A DNA stretch of 64,000 nucleotides from Oligoflexus sp. (GCF_035712445.1 NZ_DASTAT010000111.1:16433-80432); one strand, 5' to 3'. Shown: positions 17,941-27,233, counted from the first letter of the stretch. Made by a program: numbers and translations. The notes: generated by a model from the sequence alone, not told the origin.

Positions 17941-19344
17941 TTAAAAATTGATACTGAGTCCCACGCCGGCCGTAAAATACGTTTTTTCGGTCGGCATCAG
18001 AGCCAAAGCGTTTTGCAGTTCGTCAGGAAGGTCCACGGTCGCGCCATATTCCTTCAGGTTTTCAGGGATCTTCAGACAGAGTTCGCCGTATTCCCCAAAA
18101 CAGCGCTGGGCCCAGGCCTCGAAGGTCGCATAGTTCGCCACCAGCCAGGTCCCGGTCAGGCGGGCGATCGAGGTTTTATCACTCAGGTTGCCAAGCCCTG
18201 TGAGATAAAACGAGGTCTTGTTCCAATCTCCCGGATTGGGCAGTCGCACATAGCCGCTCACATAGCGGCGACCTGAATAAAGGTAAGGCGATTCCCTGAG
18301 GAAGAAGGAATACAGTTCGGGAAAACGCTCTTCATAACCCAGTTCATTATAGAAGTATTCCGCACCGAAATAAATGCTGTCATCATCACTGTACTTCACT
18401 GCATAGCGAATGCCCGAGGCAACCTGCTTGAAAGTCTTATCCTCGTCCTGATAAGGGGTCGGCAGAACGATCTGCTCGTCTTCAAGAACGCCATCCCGGA
18501 AGAACGTTCGCTTCTGCCTTTTGGTCAATGCCGCCTCGACATTCACATCAATCGGCCCCAAAGCGCTGGAAACATCGACTCCAAGTCGCTGCGGAGCATT
18601 ACGGCGAGCCTGCGCGGTCAAAGCCAGCTCCCCGGTGCCGAGGAAGGCAAATTCCCCACGCAGCGCGAGGCCCAGATCATCGTTCCGTTCGGCGTCATCG
18701 AACTGAACGACCGCATAATAATTGAAACCCATTTTTTCATTCGGGATATGAATCTTCAGAAGATTCTGACCCAGGCGGCGATCGAAAAGATCGAAGGGAT
18801 CTTTGACCTCACGCGCCGTGAAGTCGGTGGGATTCCAGATCTGCCCGCTGCCCCACTTCAGATGCTGCTTGCCATAGGTTACGAATACCGACCGCGCCAG
18901 ATCCCATTTGAACCAGAGTTCGTCAATATCCTGCCTCAGGGTGGTCACGCGCGTGGTTTCCCCGGTGCTCGTGTTCGGGATGACGGTCTCCTGCTCCGAG
19001 AGCCGCGTGCGCAGAAAAACCCTTATTTCCTCGCTCGGTCTTGTGTCGAAGTAAATATCAGCGGTCTTGCTCGGCGTGAACGAGCCCTCCTGAAAGGTCT
19101 GTCGCTCCGCCTGGGAACTGGTGGAACGAACTTCGAGGCGCCCACCGATCTGCATCGTATCCATCAAGGCCTTGGCCTGACGGTCCAGGGTGCTCGGAGG
19201 CGGCGTCCCCGCGTCCTTCTTCTCGTCCGTCGGGGCTTGGGTCGGCTTCGCCCCCTCACCGAAAATATCCTCATCGCGCTGATCCTGAGCATGGACCAGC
19301 TCAGGCAGAAGTCCAGCGGCCAGCACGAGTACAAGCTTTTTCAT
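17941..19344 (-). CDS. outer-membrane beta-barrel protein of export cassette 1
   Basis: A 467-residue protein with a signal peptide (to about residue 19, VHAQ), a charged linker (about 20-60) and many amphipathic strands, ending in a terminal Phe (GLSINF) as outer-membrane porins do. The VTYGKQHLKWGSGQIWNPTDF segment resembles DUF1302-like barrels found beside LolA-like proteins. It lies 15 bp after the LolA-like gene and closes the ABC exporter genes, so it is the likely outer-membrane receiver of the cargo. The other export cassette in this window ends with a barrel in the same position. Confidence 0.7.
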   Translation of the reverse strand: MKKLVLVLAAGLLPELVHAQDQRDEDIFGEGAKPTQAPTDEKKDAGTPPPSTLDRQAKALMDTMQIGGRLEVRSTSSQAERQTFQEGSFTPSKTADIYFDTRPSEEIRVFLRTRLSEQETVIPNTSTGETTRVTTLRQDIDELWFKWDLARSVFVTYGKQHLKWGSGQIWNPTDFTAREVKDPFDLFDRRLGQNLLKIHIPNEKMGFNYYAVVQFDDAERNDDLGLALRGEFAFLGTGELALTAQARRNAPQRLGVDVSSALGPIDVNVEAALTKRQKRTFFRDGVLEDEQIVLPTPYQDEDKTFKQVASGIRYAVKYSDDDSIYFGAEYFYNELGYEERFPELYSFFLRESPYLYSGRRYVSGYVRLPNPGDWNKTSFYLTGLGNLSDKTSIARLTGTWLVANYATFEAWAQRCFGEYGELCLKIPENLKEYGATVDLPDELQNALALMPTEKTYFTAGVGLSINF

Positions 19345-19359
19345 GTCACTCCCCGTGGG

Positions 19360-20142
19360 TTAGCGGCTCTGCGATTCCAGCCAGGCTTTGGTAAACATGT
19401 TCGCATCCAAAGGATCGAGCTTCACATCCCGCAGCACCACGGTCGTGCTGTTGCCCTTCTCGACTTCGTCAAAGACGCGGATTTCCTTGGGCACGTATAC
19501 ATCCGAGCCCTTCGATTTACTGAACATCTTATCCCAGCCGGGATAATAGGTCGTACGCAGAAGCTTGCCGGAGAGCGCCGATTCCTGGCGTTTCAGGATA
19601 TTTTTGGAATCCTGATCGATCCAAAGCTCCACGATGGGACTCGCGACGTCCACTCCGGGTTTGGCGGTCAGCTTCACGCGATGCACTCCGAATTTCCCGA
19701 GCTTTTCATCCCCGATGAATTTGGCTTCGTATTCGATGGAAAGCCGCGATTCATCAAAGTCATCCCGGCGACTGTTGGTGCCGGCGATGCTGGCCCTTTC
19801 GGTCTGTCTTTCCCACTTGCCGAGAGCGGGCTCGTAAAGAAAGAGGTTTTTTTCCACCCGCAGATAACCCTTGCCGGCTTCGGCCTTGGGCTTGGTGAAG
19901 AGTATCATCCATTTGTCGTCGGCATCACGGCGATAGACGCGGGCTTCGAAGGCCTTGGTGCTGCCGTCCTTTTCCTTCTGATCGATAAAGACGACCGAGG
20001 CGTAATCCCCCGTGGCCCGCTGCCGCTCATCCACCAGCTTGATAAGGTCCTTGGTTTGGGCTTCATCAAGAGCCAGGGCCTTGCCCGAGAGAAGGGATAC
20101 CGAAAGGGTCACTCCCAGAATTGCCGTACCTTTGCGCAACAT
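19360..20142 (-). CDS. outer membrane lipoprotein-sorting protein, LolA-like (cassette 1)
   Basis: The 260-residue product has a signal peptide (to about residue 24) and a LolA/LolB-like half-barrel of the outer membrane lipoprotein-sorting family. Typical strands include KAFEARVYRRDADDKWMILFTKPKAEAGKGYL and SIEYEAKFIGDEKLGKFGVHRVKLTAKPG. Such proteins carry lipids or lipidated cargo across the periplasm in a hydrophobic cavity. It sits between the ABC permease genes and the barrel gene, matching a shuttle that takes cargo from the inner-membrane extractor to the outer membrane. Cargo unknown; it need not be a lipoprotein. Confidence 0.85.
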   Translation of the reverse strand: MLRKGTAILGVTLSVSLLSGKALALDEAQTKDLIKLVDERQRATGDYASVVFIDQKEKDGSTKAFEARVYRRDADDKWMILFTKPKAEAGKGYLRVEKNLFLYEPALGKWERQTERASIAGTNSRRDDFDESRLSIEYEAKFIGDEKLGKFGVHRVKLTAKPGVDVASPIVELWIDQDSKNILKRQESALSGKLLRTTYYPGWDKMFSKSKGSDVYVPKEIRVFDEVEKGNSTTVVLRDVKLDPLDANMFTKAWLESQSR

Positions 20143-20160
20143 AATCTTTCCTTTCCTGAA

Positions 20161-21504
20161 TCATTTGCCCTGCATCAAAGCTTCCACCGGACGCAGCCGG
20201 GCCGCTTTGTAAGCAGGATAGAGAGCAGCCAGACCCGTGATCGCGGCGAAGAGGATCAGAGTGCTGATGATCTGGCCAGGGTGCAGACTGAATTTCAAAG
20301 TATTGGTCATCATGAAAAGACGGATGCCATCGTTGGTGATGGGAATATTCAGGCTGTTGATCACAAGGATCACAAGGCTGCCGAATAGAATGCCCAGCCC
20401 TGAGGCCAGAAGGCCCAGCATCAAGGCTTCGAACACGAACATCTGAAGGATGAAGCCACGCTGGGCACCGATGGCCCGCATGGTTCCGATCTCTTTGGTG
20501 CGTTCGCGAACGCTCATCCACATCGAATTCATGATGCCGCCGATGATGATGACGGCGAGCAGGGTGATGACGATCGCGGAAATGTAATTCAAGGCGTCCG
20601 TAATCCAAAGGACGAAGGAAATCTCGTCGCTCCAGATGGTCAGATCGAGCTTCTGTCCGAGCCAGTCCTCGCCTGCAACCTTTTCAAATTTCATGAAGAA
20701 GGGATTGGGATCGTGATCCATCACCTCATAGCCATTTTCTTTGAAGGCTTTGCGCAGGCGCTCCATGACTTCATTGGCCTTGTCGGCCTCCTTCAAATAA
20801 ACCATGACCACGCCCGTGGTCTCGGGGCCCACATCGTAGAGATCAAGCACGACCTGGCGCTGGGTGAAGATCGACCAGTTGCTCATAAAGCCGACGTCCG
20901 AAGCGATGGCGGCGACCTGCAGATCCACGGTATTGTCCTGCCCGCCGGAAGCCTCTGTCACGAGGGTCAGGGTATCACCGACCCGCAGCTCCAGCTTCTT
21001 CGCCTGGCTGGCAAAGATCAACGCGGTGTTGGGTTTTTGCATGTCTTCAAAACTGCCGAAGGTCTGATCGCTGCCGTCCTTTTTGTATTCGCTTTCCTTG
21101 GCCAGGCGCAGGCTTTTGAAAAAGCGTCCTTCCTCGTCATAATTGATGCCGTTCACGCCGGCATTGATCGACGACGCAGGACTGATGACGCGTCCCCAGC
21201 CGCGATGCCGGTCGATGATCCCTTCTGCTTCAGGTACGGTTTTGGCCACGATTCCTCGGAGCTTCGTGCGTTCCGCGAGGATGGGGGACGAGGCTTTTTT
21301 CCGTATTTTGAAAAAGCCGCCAACGTTCACATGACCAGCGGACAGCGTGGTGGCCGATTCAATCATGCGCTCGCTGATGGAACTCGACACAGCGCGCAGG
21401 AAAAGAAAGAGCGTCGCAACGATCGCCACCGCCAGGCCCAGGAGTATGGTCCGGCGTTTGGCCTGCAGAAGGTTGCGAAAGGCAATATTGAGCATGGTGA
21501 GCAT
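20161..21504 (-). CDS. ABC transporter permease, MacB/LolE FtsX type (cassette 1, smaller subunit)
   Basis: A 447-residue permease with the MacB/FtsX layout: one N-terminal helix (about 15-40), a large periplasmic domain and three C-terminal helices. The FtsX coupling motif MSVRERTKEIGTMRAIGAQRGFI follows the second helix. It is 3 bp from the larger permease gene. Type VII ABC systems such as LolCDE and MacB do not carry substrate through the membrane but move it in the periplasm. Together with the large permease it probably forms a LolC/LolE-like heterodimer with the ATPase of the same operon. Confidence 0.88.
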   Translation of the reverse strand: MLTMLNIAFRNLLQAKRRTILLGLAVAIVATLFLFLRAVSSSISERMIESATTLSAGHVNVGGFFKIRKKASSPILAERTKLRGIVAKTVPEAEGIIDRHRGWGRVISPASSINAGVNGINYDEEGRFFKSLRLAKESEYKKDGSDQTFGSFEDMQKPNTALIFASQAKKLELRVGDTLTLVTEASGGQDNTVDLQVAAIASDVGFMSNWSIFTQRQVVLDLYDVGPETTGVVMVYLKEADKANEVMERLRKAFKENGYEVMDHDPNPFFMKFEKVAGEDWLGQKLDLTIWSDEISFVLWITDALNYISAIVITLLAVIIIGGIMNSMWMSVRERTKEIGTMRAIGAQRGFILQMFVFEALMLGLLASGLGILFGSLVILVINSLNIPITNDGIRLFMMTNTLKFSLHPGQIISTLILFAAITGLAALYPAYKAARLRPVEALMQGK

Positions 21505-21507
21505 ATC

Positions 21508-23610
21508 TCATTCCTTCTCTTGCATGGCTTCGGCCGGTTGAACCCGCGCGGCCAGTCGCGCCGCATAGATCGACGAGAGCGTGGCGACCAGCGTAATGAC
21601 AAAGGGCGTGGCTATGATGATGTCCCAGCGAATATTGGGATAAAGCCGCGGACCGGAAAACAGGAAGGACACGACATCATTCACCGCCGGGATGCCGACT
21701 TTGGAGAGGAGCACGAGGACCACAGCCCCGAGGATCGCCCCGAGTATGGAGCCGATCAAACCCGTCACGCAGGTTTCACCCAGGAAAAGACCCACAACGA
21801 AAGACTTCTGGGCCCCGATGGCCCGCATCGTTCCAATTTCCCGAATGCGGTTCAGAGTTCCGACGATGATGGAGTTGTTGATGATCACCAGGGTCACAAG
21901 ACCGATGACGCCAAGGGCCAGGACCAGGACGAGCCGCATGATGTTCACCATCTGCCCGACAATGCCCGATGCCTGCTGCCAATCCACGACGCGCACGCCC
22001 AGGCCTTTGTCTTTAAAAGCCTGGATGAGTTCCTCCTGGGTCTGCGCGAGGCGGCTGGGATCCTTCAGCTTGATGGCCGCATTCAAAGCAAGGCCGCGGG
22101 TGACTTCATCCAGATCGAAGCGATCGGGAATCGTCGGCTTGATGTTGATCACCGCCTCGACAGGACCCGGCTTCGCTTCGAGTGAACGCGTTTCGATCTG
22201 CGCCTGGCTCGCTTCACCGAACAGCGCATCCTCGGCGTTGCTCGCTTCGATGTCCTTGATGCCGACCTGCGCGCGCATCTCGGCCAGCTCCTTCTGGGAG
22301 GCTTCCGTCATCTTTCCGTAAAGCTCGCGGAAGCTCACAAGGTCGATGATACTGGTCTGACCGGCAAGGTCGGAATCTTCCAGTCCGGCGAAGGAATAGA
22401 CGCCGTAGACTTTCAGCGGCAGGCTCTTGACGTAACCGCTGCGCGTATACGCCCGCAGCGTGATCGTTTCTCCTGGAGAAATCTCGTAGAGTTTGATCAG
22501 CGGGGCTATGTTTTTATAGAACCATTCGTGCCGCGCGCGGAAGTTCTCGTCATTGACCGTCAGGAATTCCTTCAGCTGACTGGTCAGATGCGTGATCAAA
22601 TCCTGATCGGGCTTCGCCCCATTGATGCCAAAATCCGTGAGCTTTTTGGAAAGATCGCTGGCCTGATCCCGACTGAGCGAACTGATGATCGCACTGTACT
22701 GACGGGCAAGGTCAGCCGCATTGCGTTCATTCTCGGCATCGCCCTTGATCTTGATATTGGTGGCGACCAGGCGCTTGTTCAGCCGATCGAAGAGTCGGGC
22801 CACGATCACCTTCAGAAAGTTTTCGCGCGCACGATGGGCCAGAAGGATCCCGCGCTGTCCAGGCGGCAGATCCTGGCCTTCGATCACATGGAACTTCGAG
22901 AAATTTTTCTGATAGATGCTGATGTCGGTTCCAATATAGCCAAGATAGATGGGAGTTTTTTCGCCCGAGAGCGGCGCGATTTTGGTTTCCAGAAATTGCA
23001 GCTTCGCTTCGTCGACCGTTTTCAGATCGTCCAGGAATCCAGGCGCCTCGGCCTTGGCGATATCGGCCTCTCTTTGCTCGATGATCGCGACATCCGCCGC
23101 GAGCTTTTTCTGTTCCGCCGCTTCCTTCTTCAGCTGCTCCAGCTGAAACCGCACGGCATCGATCCGGGTTTGAATGGCCACCGGATCCTGGTTTTTCAAA
23201 GCCTCGCGCAGAAGGTCGAGACTTTCATCCATCTCGTTGCCGCGACCGAGCAGCGACATATCCAGACCCATCGGAACAAAGGCCTGGACATTCGGGTTGG
23301 CCATGGCCACCTCGCGATAGGGCACGATATCCGGCAATTCACCGATATCAGAACGCCCCATGAACCCGCCCCCGAACAGAGCCAGATCATCCTTCGCTTT
23401 ATCCGAATAAATCTGCAGATGACCGGCGATACTGCCGATGATACTTTCCCGCATCGACCCTTCCACGTCCCTCAGGAGCGAAAAGCCAATCACGCCGAGA
23501 AAAGTTCCGAGGCACAAAAGGGTTCCGATCACCAGGGTTTTGACGCGATAGAGCCAAAGATTGCGAAACGCCACTTTCATGATCAACGTGATCATTTCCA
23601 AAAGTCTCAT
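21508..23610 (-). CDS. large ABC transporter permease, FtsX type with enlarged periplasmic domain (cassette 1)
   Basis: A 700-residue permease, well beyond the 400-450 usual for LolC/LolE/MacB permease parts. It has an N-terminal helix, then about 450 residues of periplasmic domain including a charged coiled-coil insertion (about residues 130-210, rich in Glu/Lys/Gln), and three C-terminal helices with RIREIGTMRAIGAQKSFV. GGAGG eight bases upstream supports ATG 23610. The insertion could hold the cargo or reach toward the LolA-like protein. It pairs with the smaller permease downstream. Confidence 0.88.
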   Translation of the reverse strand: MRLLEMITLIMKVAFRNLWLYRVKTLVIGTLLCLGTFLGVIGFSLLRDVEGSMRESIIGSIAGHLQIYSDKAKDDLALFGGGFMGRSDIGELPDIVPYREVAMANPNVQAFVPMGLDMSLLGRGNEMDESLDLLREALKNQDPVAIQTRIDAVRFQLEQLKKEAAEQKKLAADVAIIEQREADIAKAEAPGFLDDLKTVDEAKLQFLETKIAPLSGEKTPIYLGYIGTDISIYQKNFSKFHVIEGQDLPPGQRGILLAHRARENFLKVIVARLFDRLNKRLVATNIKIKGDAENERNAADLARQYSAIISSLSRDQASDLSKKLTDFGINGAKPDQDLITHLTSQLKEFLTVNDENFRARHEWFYKNIAPLIKLYEISPGETITLRAYTRSGYVKSLPLKVYGVYSFAGLEDSDLAGQTSIIDLVSFRELYGKMTEASQKELAEMRAQVGIKDIEASNAEDALFGEASQAQIETRSLEAKPGPVEAVINIKPTIPDRFDLDEVTRGLALNAAIKLKDPSRLAQTQEELIQAFKDKGLGVRVVDWQQASGIVGQMVNIMRLVLVLALGVIGLVTLVIINNSIIVGTLNRIREIGTMRAIGAQKSFVVGLFLGETCVTGLIGSILGAILGAVVLVLLSKVGIPAVNDVVSFLFSGPRLYPNIRWDIIIATPFVITLVATLSSIYAARLAARVQPAEAMQEKE

Positions 23611-23634
23611 GTCCAGAGCCTCCTTCCTTCGGTT

Positions 23635-24315
23635 TCAGGACTCGACGACTTCCCCGTCCTTGAGCCGAACGATGCGGCTGGCATGCTTCATGACCTGCGG
23701 ATCGTGGGTGGAAAAGATAAAGGTGGTCTTGTGGGTTTTATTGATGTCTTTCATGAGGTTGATGATTTTTTCGCCGGTGGCTGAATCGAGGTTGGCCGTG
23801 GGTTCATCGGCAAGGACGATGCGGGGGTTGGTCACCAGGGCCCGGGCGATGGCGACCCTTTGTCTTTGACCGCCGGACAGTTCATTGGATTTCTGCCGCG
23901 CCTGGTCTTTGAGTCCCACCTCTTCGATCAGCTCCCCGATGATGCGGGCTCTGTCCTTGGGTGTGAAGCCACCATGAATGAGCAGAGGAAATTCAATATT
24001 CTGATAAACCGTGAGCACGGGAATCAGGTTGAAACTCTGAAAGATGAAACCGAGCTTTTCCAATCGCAGACGGGTCAGGTCCTTGTCGGAGAGTTTGGAG
24101 ATCGGCTGGTTTTCGATGTAGACCTCGCCCGAGGTGGGCGTATCCATGCAACCGATGAGGTTGAGCATCGTGGACTTGCCGCAGCCTGAGGGCCCGGCAA
24201 TGGTCGTGAACTCACCCTCTTCAATATTCAACTTGATATTCTTGAGGGCGCGGACTTCGGTCTTGCCGAGGGGATAGACTTTCGAAACTGATTCGATACG
24301 AATGGCTTGCGTCAT
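23635..24315 (-). CDS. ABC transporter ATP-binding protein, LolD/MacB type (cassette 1)
   Basis: The 226-residue ATPase carries Walker A (GPSGCGKST), the [15 protein letters not shown] signature, Walker B (IVLADEPTANLD) and the switch His in FSTHDP, as in LolD. I chose ATG 24315 (MTQAIRIESVSKVY), which starts at the conserved first strand with GGAGG upstream, over the longer frame to 24354. It powers the two FtsX permeases encoded directly downstream. The extractor, LolA-like shuttle and barrel genes follow in order. Confidence 0.93.
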   Translation of the reverse strand: MTQAIRIESVSKVYPLGKTEVRALKNIKLNIEEGEFTTIAGPSGCGKSTMLNLIGCMDTPTSGEVYIENQPISKLSDKDLTRLRLEKLGFIFQSFNLIPVLTVYQNIEFPLLIHGGFTPKDRARIIGELIEEVGLKDQARQKSNELSGGQRQRVAIARALVTNPRIVLADEPTANLDSATGEKIINLMKDINKTHKTTFIFSTHDPQVMKHASRIVRLKDGEVVES

Positions 24316-24435
24316 GGCTGGCTCATTTCCTCCAGAGAATTCCGGGCGGATCACATCGCAACATGGTGGCGCAAGCCAGTGAAATTGGCAAGGATTATCT
24401 GGGGGTGAGGACGACTTATCAGCGAGGAGGACGTC

Positions 24436-25560
24436 TCAGTCTCGCATGAGAATACGAATGCCTTCAAGTTCAGGCGGTGTGGCATCGGGGCTGATGAAGA
24501 GCCAACGCAGAAGCTGCAGGTAGAAACCAAAAAGAGGTAAACGATCCGCCACTTCCTGGCGAACGCGCTCACGCTTTTCTTTGAACGCGGCATGGCTTTC
24601 ACTGGTCAGGAGTTCCTGTTCCCGCAGGTAGACATCGAGCGTCTGGACCTGGATCTCGAAGGTTTTATTCCACCAGGAATACACGGCCTTGATGGCTTGC
24701 CATCCGCTCTGCTTTTGCTGGGTTTCGCCGACGTGGTTTTTCACCTCGATGCGCTGCAGTCTTTGGGTTGCAGGCTCATGAGCGACACCATGGAGCGCGA
24801 GCGTCTCACTATTCCAACTGACCGATTCCATGGCATTCAGCACGGCATGGATACATTCAAGGTCATCGACGACGATTTTGATGCCGAAGATATCCTTGAT
24901 GAAATAACTCAGCTCACGCAGCTTCTTATCCTGGTTGACGAGCTTGTCCAATTCAAAAATTTCATCGACGACCTTGGACCAGATCTGCTCCTCGGCCTTA
25001 ATCCGGGAGATCATCTTATTGATGCCAAAGGGATTGCGGCACAGCGGCTGATACTCGACGAAGTTGGCGATCAGCTTCGGCCGTTCCCAACCCAGCGGTC
25101 CCGCATAGCGCAGTTTTTCCAAAAGCCAGTTGCCGAGGTCGAGGTCGGTTCGCCCATAGACTTCGGATTTCTGGATATCCTGGATCAGCTTCAGCCTTTG
25201 CTGAGTGCCGGGCAGCTGGGCAATCACCACGCTCTTCATCTGCACGTCTGCGGCCAAAAGATTATCGCAGAGAAGTCCGCAAAGGCGATGCAATTTTTCT
25301 TCACCTTTGCAGATCATGCGATTATACGCGCGCCGCACGTCGTCCAGCTGGCTGCGGGAAACCACAAGTTCCTGACCGCCGAGTCCCTCGCGCAGGAAGC
25401 GATTTTTCTTGTCCTTCAGATAGCAGACGAACTCATTCAGCACCGGCTCCTGGGTGACAAGCCAGAGCGTGGAATCCGGATAGTGATGCACATCATCATG
25501 GAAAGAAATATCCAAAACACCAATCCCGGTCGGCTGTGAGTTCAGTTGAGATCCAAACAT
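24436..25560 (-). CDS. RelA/SpoT nucleotidyltransferase-like domain protein
   Basis: The 374-residue product is unannotated by eye except for a C-terminal stretch that follows the RelA/SpoT synthetase pattern. Residues 183-222 give the basic lead-in, DIFGIKIVVDD (223-233) is the core strand, SGWQAIK (285-291) stands where GYQSxH is expected, and FEIQVQT (301-307) matches the EIQIRT element holding the conserved Glu. SHAAFKEKRERV then recalls the H-x-x-x-K helix. The fold is likely but the active site is changed (Trp for Tyr, Lys for His), so (p)ppGpp synthesis is uncertain. The first 180 residues are unrecognised. Its start overlaps the preceding cysteine-repeat gene by 19 bases. Confidence 0.55.
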   Translation of the reverse strand: MFGSQLNSQPTGIGVLDISFHDDVHHYPDSTLWLVTQEPVLNEFVCYLKDKKNRFLREGLGGQELVVSRSQLDDVRRAYNRMICKGEEKLHRLCGLLCDNLLAADVQMKSVVIAQLPGTQQRLKLIQDIQKSEVYGRTDLDLGNWLLEKLRYAGPLGWERPKLIANFVEYQPLCRNPFGINKMISRIKAEEQIWSKVVDEIFELDKLVNQDKKLRELSYFIKDIFGIKIVVDDLECIHAVLNAMESVSWNSETLALHGVAHEPATQRLQRIEVKNHVGETQQKQSGWQAIKAVYSWWNKTFEIQVQTLDVYLREQELLTSESHAAFKEKRERVRQEVADRLPLFGFYLQLLRWLFISPDATPPELEGIRILMRD

Positions 25561-26048
25561 TTGCTTACATCGTCACTCCGTCCCATGCAATAGCCAAAGG
25601 CCAGGGACGGCTGGCTCGGAGCGGAGCATTCATGAAAACTACGTCCACTTGCCATGCAAAGGCCATAGCCGATCGTGGCATTCTGCACGTAGTTGCAATC
25701 AGTGACATCCCGCCCCGAGGCCATGCAAAGGCCGAAGCCCACGCTGGCAACTTTTGGCAGATCACATTCCACCTGCGGCCGCCCTCCCAAAATACACAGC
25801 GACCAGCCTACGCTGGGGTTGGTTTTTTTCTGGCAGATGGCACTGTATGTGCCTCCATGCATGCAGACGGCGCGGGCGAATTTCGGGTGATCGTTCTTCT
25901 GCAGCGAAAGGACGAAACCTGCAGGCGGCAGCTGCCCCTGCTTGAGGTCCATGATCCTTTGCATAAAAGGCGAGCTCGCGTATTGAGCCAGAAGACTCGT
26001 GGGCTTCATCAGCATCAAAAGGATCCAAAACATTTTCGCGTTCATCAT
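25542..26048 (-). CDS. secreted protein of five 23-residue two-cysteine repeats
   Basis: A 168-residue protein with a signal peptide (cleavage near LLAQ, residue 21-22). The mature part from residue 57 is five tandem repeats. Its ten cysteines lie at 62, 72, 85, 95, 108, 118, 131, 141, 154 and 164, alternating gaps of exactly 10 and 13. The middle repeats share SxGxxLCxxxGR, and two of them share GLCMASGR. It has the look of a small disulfide-stapled solenoid. GAGGTGG lies just before the first of two adjacent ATG codons. It precedes and overlaps the RelA/SpoT-like gene and diverges from the TPR-methyltransferase gene. Family unknown to me. Confidence 0.7.
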   Translation of the reverse strand: MMNAKMFWILLMLMKPTSLLAQYASSPFMQRIMDLKQGQLPPAGFVLSLQKNDHPKFARAVCMHGGTYSAICQKKTNPSVGWSLCILGGRPQVECDLPKVASVGFGLCMASGRDVTDCNYVQNATIGYGLCMASGRSFHECSAPSQPSLAFGYCMGRSDDVSKCLDLN

Positions 26049-26234
26049 GGTCCACCTCGGCGTTTAACTCAGCGAAACAGCTGGGAGCAATTCTTACCAA
26101 GCAATCCCAATGCCACATTTAACATATTGAATTCATTAAAATTTGCGGCTCGCCCTTGTTTACTTTTTGGGCAGATCTGTCAAGCCGGGAAGCACTGCGT
26201 TATGGTTATAGAAGGGAATTTTCACGGAGAGACC

Positions 26235-27233
26235 ATGCACGAGGAAGCGCAGCGCAGTCGGCGTTATTGGAAAATCCTGGCGACCACCCTGCATAAGGAA
26301 GGGCGTTATGCGGAAGCTCTCCGCATCTATCGGCAGGCCATACTTTTAAATCCTGATGATGCCGATCTCTGCTATAACCTTGGCAATCTTCTGCGCACGA
26401 TCGGGCAGCATGAAAAGGCCATCGGCGTCTATGAGCATGCCTACCGATTGAATCCGAAGGATCCCGACATCCTCGTGAACCTCGCGCCCCTTTATCGTTC
26501 GACTCAAAAGCGCGACAAGGCGCGCGAGTGCTATGGAAAAATCCTCGCGCTCGATCCCGAGAACGTGACGGCTCACTATTTCCTGGCGGCTTTGGATGGA
26601 AGCACGCCGCCGCGCGCACCCGCGGCTTATGTCATCGAACTCTTCGATCAGTATGCGGCGACCTATGATCAGCACATGAATCAGGTGCTGAAGTATAAAG
26701 CTCCCGAGAGTCTGCGGAACCTCTTGAACAGCTATGGTCCCGCGCGCGGCCGGCGTTATGAGGCCTGTGACCTGGGCTGCGGAACGGGACGCAGCATGGA
26801 CGCCTTTCAAAAGCTCGTGACCCACGTGGACGGCTACGATCTTTCGCCTGTGATGCTGGAGCGGGCGGCGGAAAGAAACATCTACCGCCAGCTGATAGCG
26901 GGCGACTGCATGGAAACCCTGGGAGCTGCCACGGAATCCTACGATCTTTTCCTGGCTGCCGATCTTCTGCCTTATATCGGCGAGGTCGACTCCCTTTTCA
27001 CCGTGATCAGGCAGAAAGCCAAGTCCCCGGCTTTTTTATTGTTCAGCACCGAGTTTCAGGAAAGCGGGAATTCCCCGCGCCTTATGATAAGCGGGCGTTA
27101 CCAGCATAGTCTTGCTTACATACAATCACGACTAAGGACGCATGGAATGCACCTGCGCGCCTTTCAGGTCGAGCCTTTGCGGCTTCAAGCCCAAGTACCC
27201 ATCGCGGGCGGAATCTACCTTGTGGAAGTGTGA
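26235..27233 (+). CDS. TPR-repeat SAM-dependent methyltransferase
   Basis: The 332-residue product joins three tetratricopeptide repeats (residues about 10-115, for example YAEALRIYRQAILLNPDDADLCYNLG) to a class I methyltransferase domain. SAM-binding motif I is DLGCGTG at 179-185, with GYDLSPVML as motif II. This matches the COG4976 type of predicted methyltransferases. ATG 26235 has GGAG five bases upstream; the open frame reaches far to the left, but that part is antisense to the neighbouring gene. Such proteins modify a protein or small molecule bound via the TPR part; the target is unknown. Confidence 0.85.
   Translation: MHEEAQRSRRYWKILATTLHKEGRYAEALRIYRQAILLNPDDADLCYNLGNLLRTIGQHEKAIGVYEHAYRLNPKDPDILVNLAPLYRSTQKRDKARECYGKILALDPENVTAHYFLAALDGSTPPRAPAAYVIELFDQYAATYDQHMNQVLKYKAPESLRNLLNSYGPARGRRYEACDLGCGTGRSMDAFQKLVTHVDGYDLSPVMLERAAERNIYRQLIAGDCMETLGAATESYDLFLAADLLPYIGEVDSLFTVIRQKAKSPAFLLFSTEFQESGNSPRLMISGRYQHSLAYIQSRLRTHGMHLRAFQVEPLRLQAQVPIAGGIYLVEV

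Noticed and set aside
18748-20388. Plus-strand open frame of 546 codons across the cassette 1 genes
   Set aside because: It is antisense to the barrel and LolA-like genes, both of which have signal peptides and family motifs. The frame has no ribosome site and a composition typical of reverse-strand shadows in GC-rich DNA.
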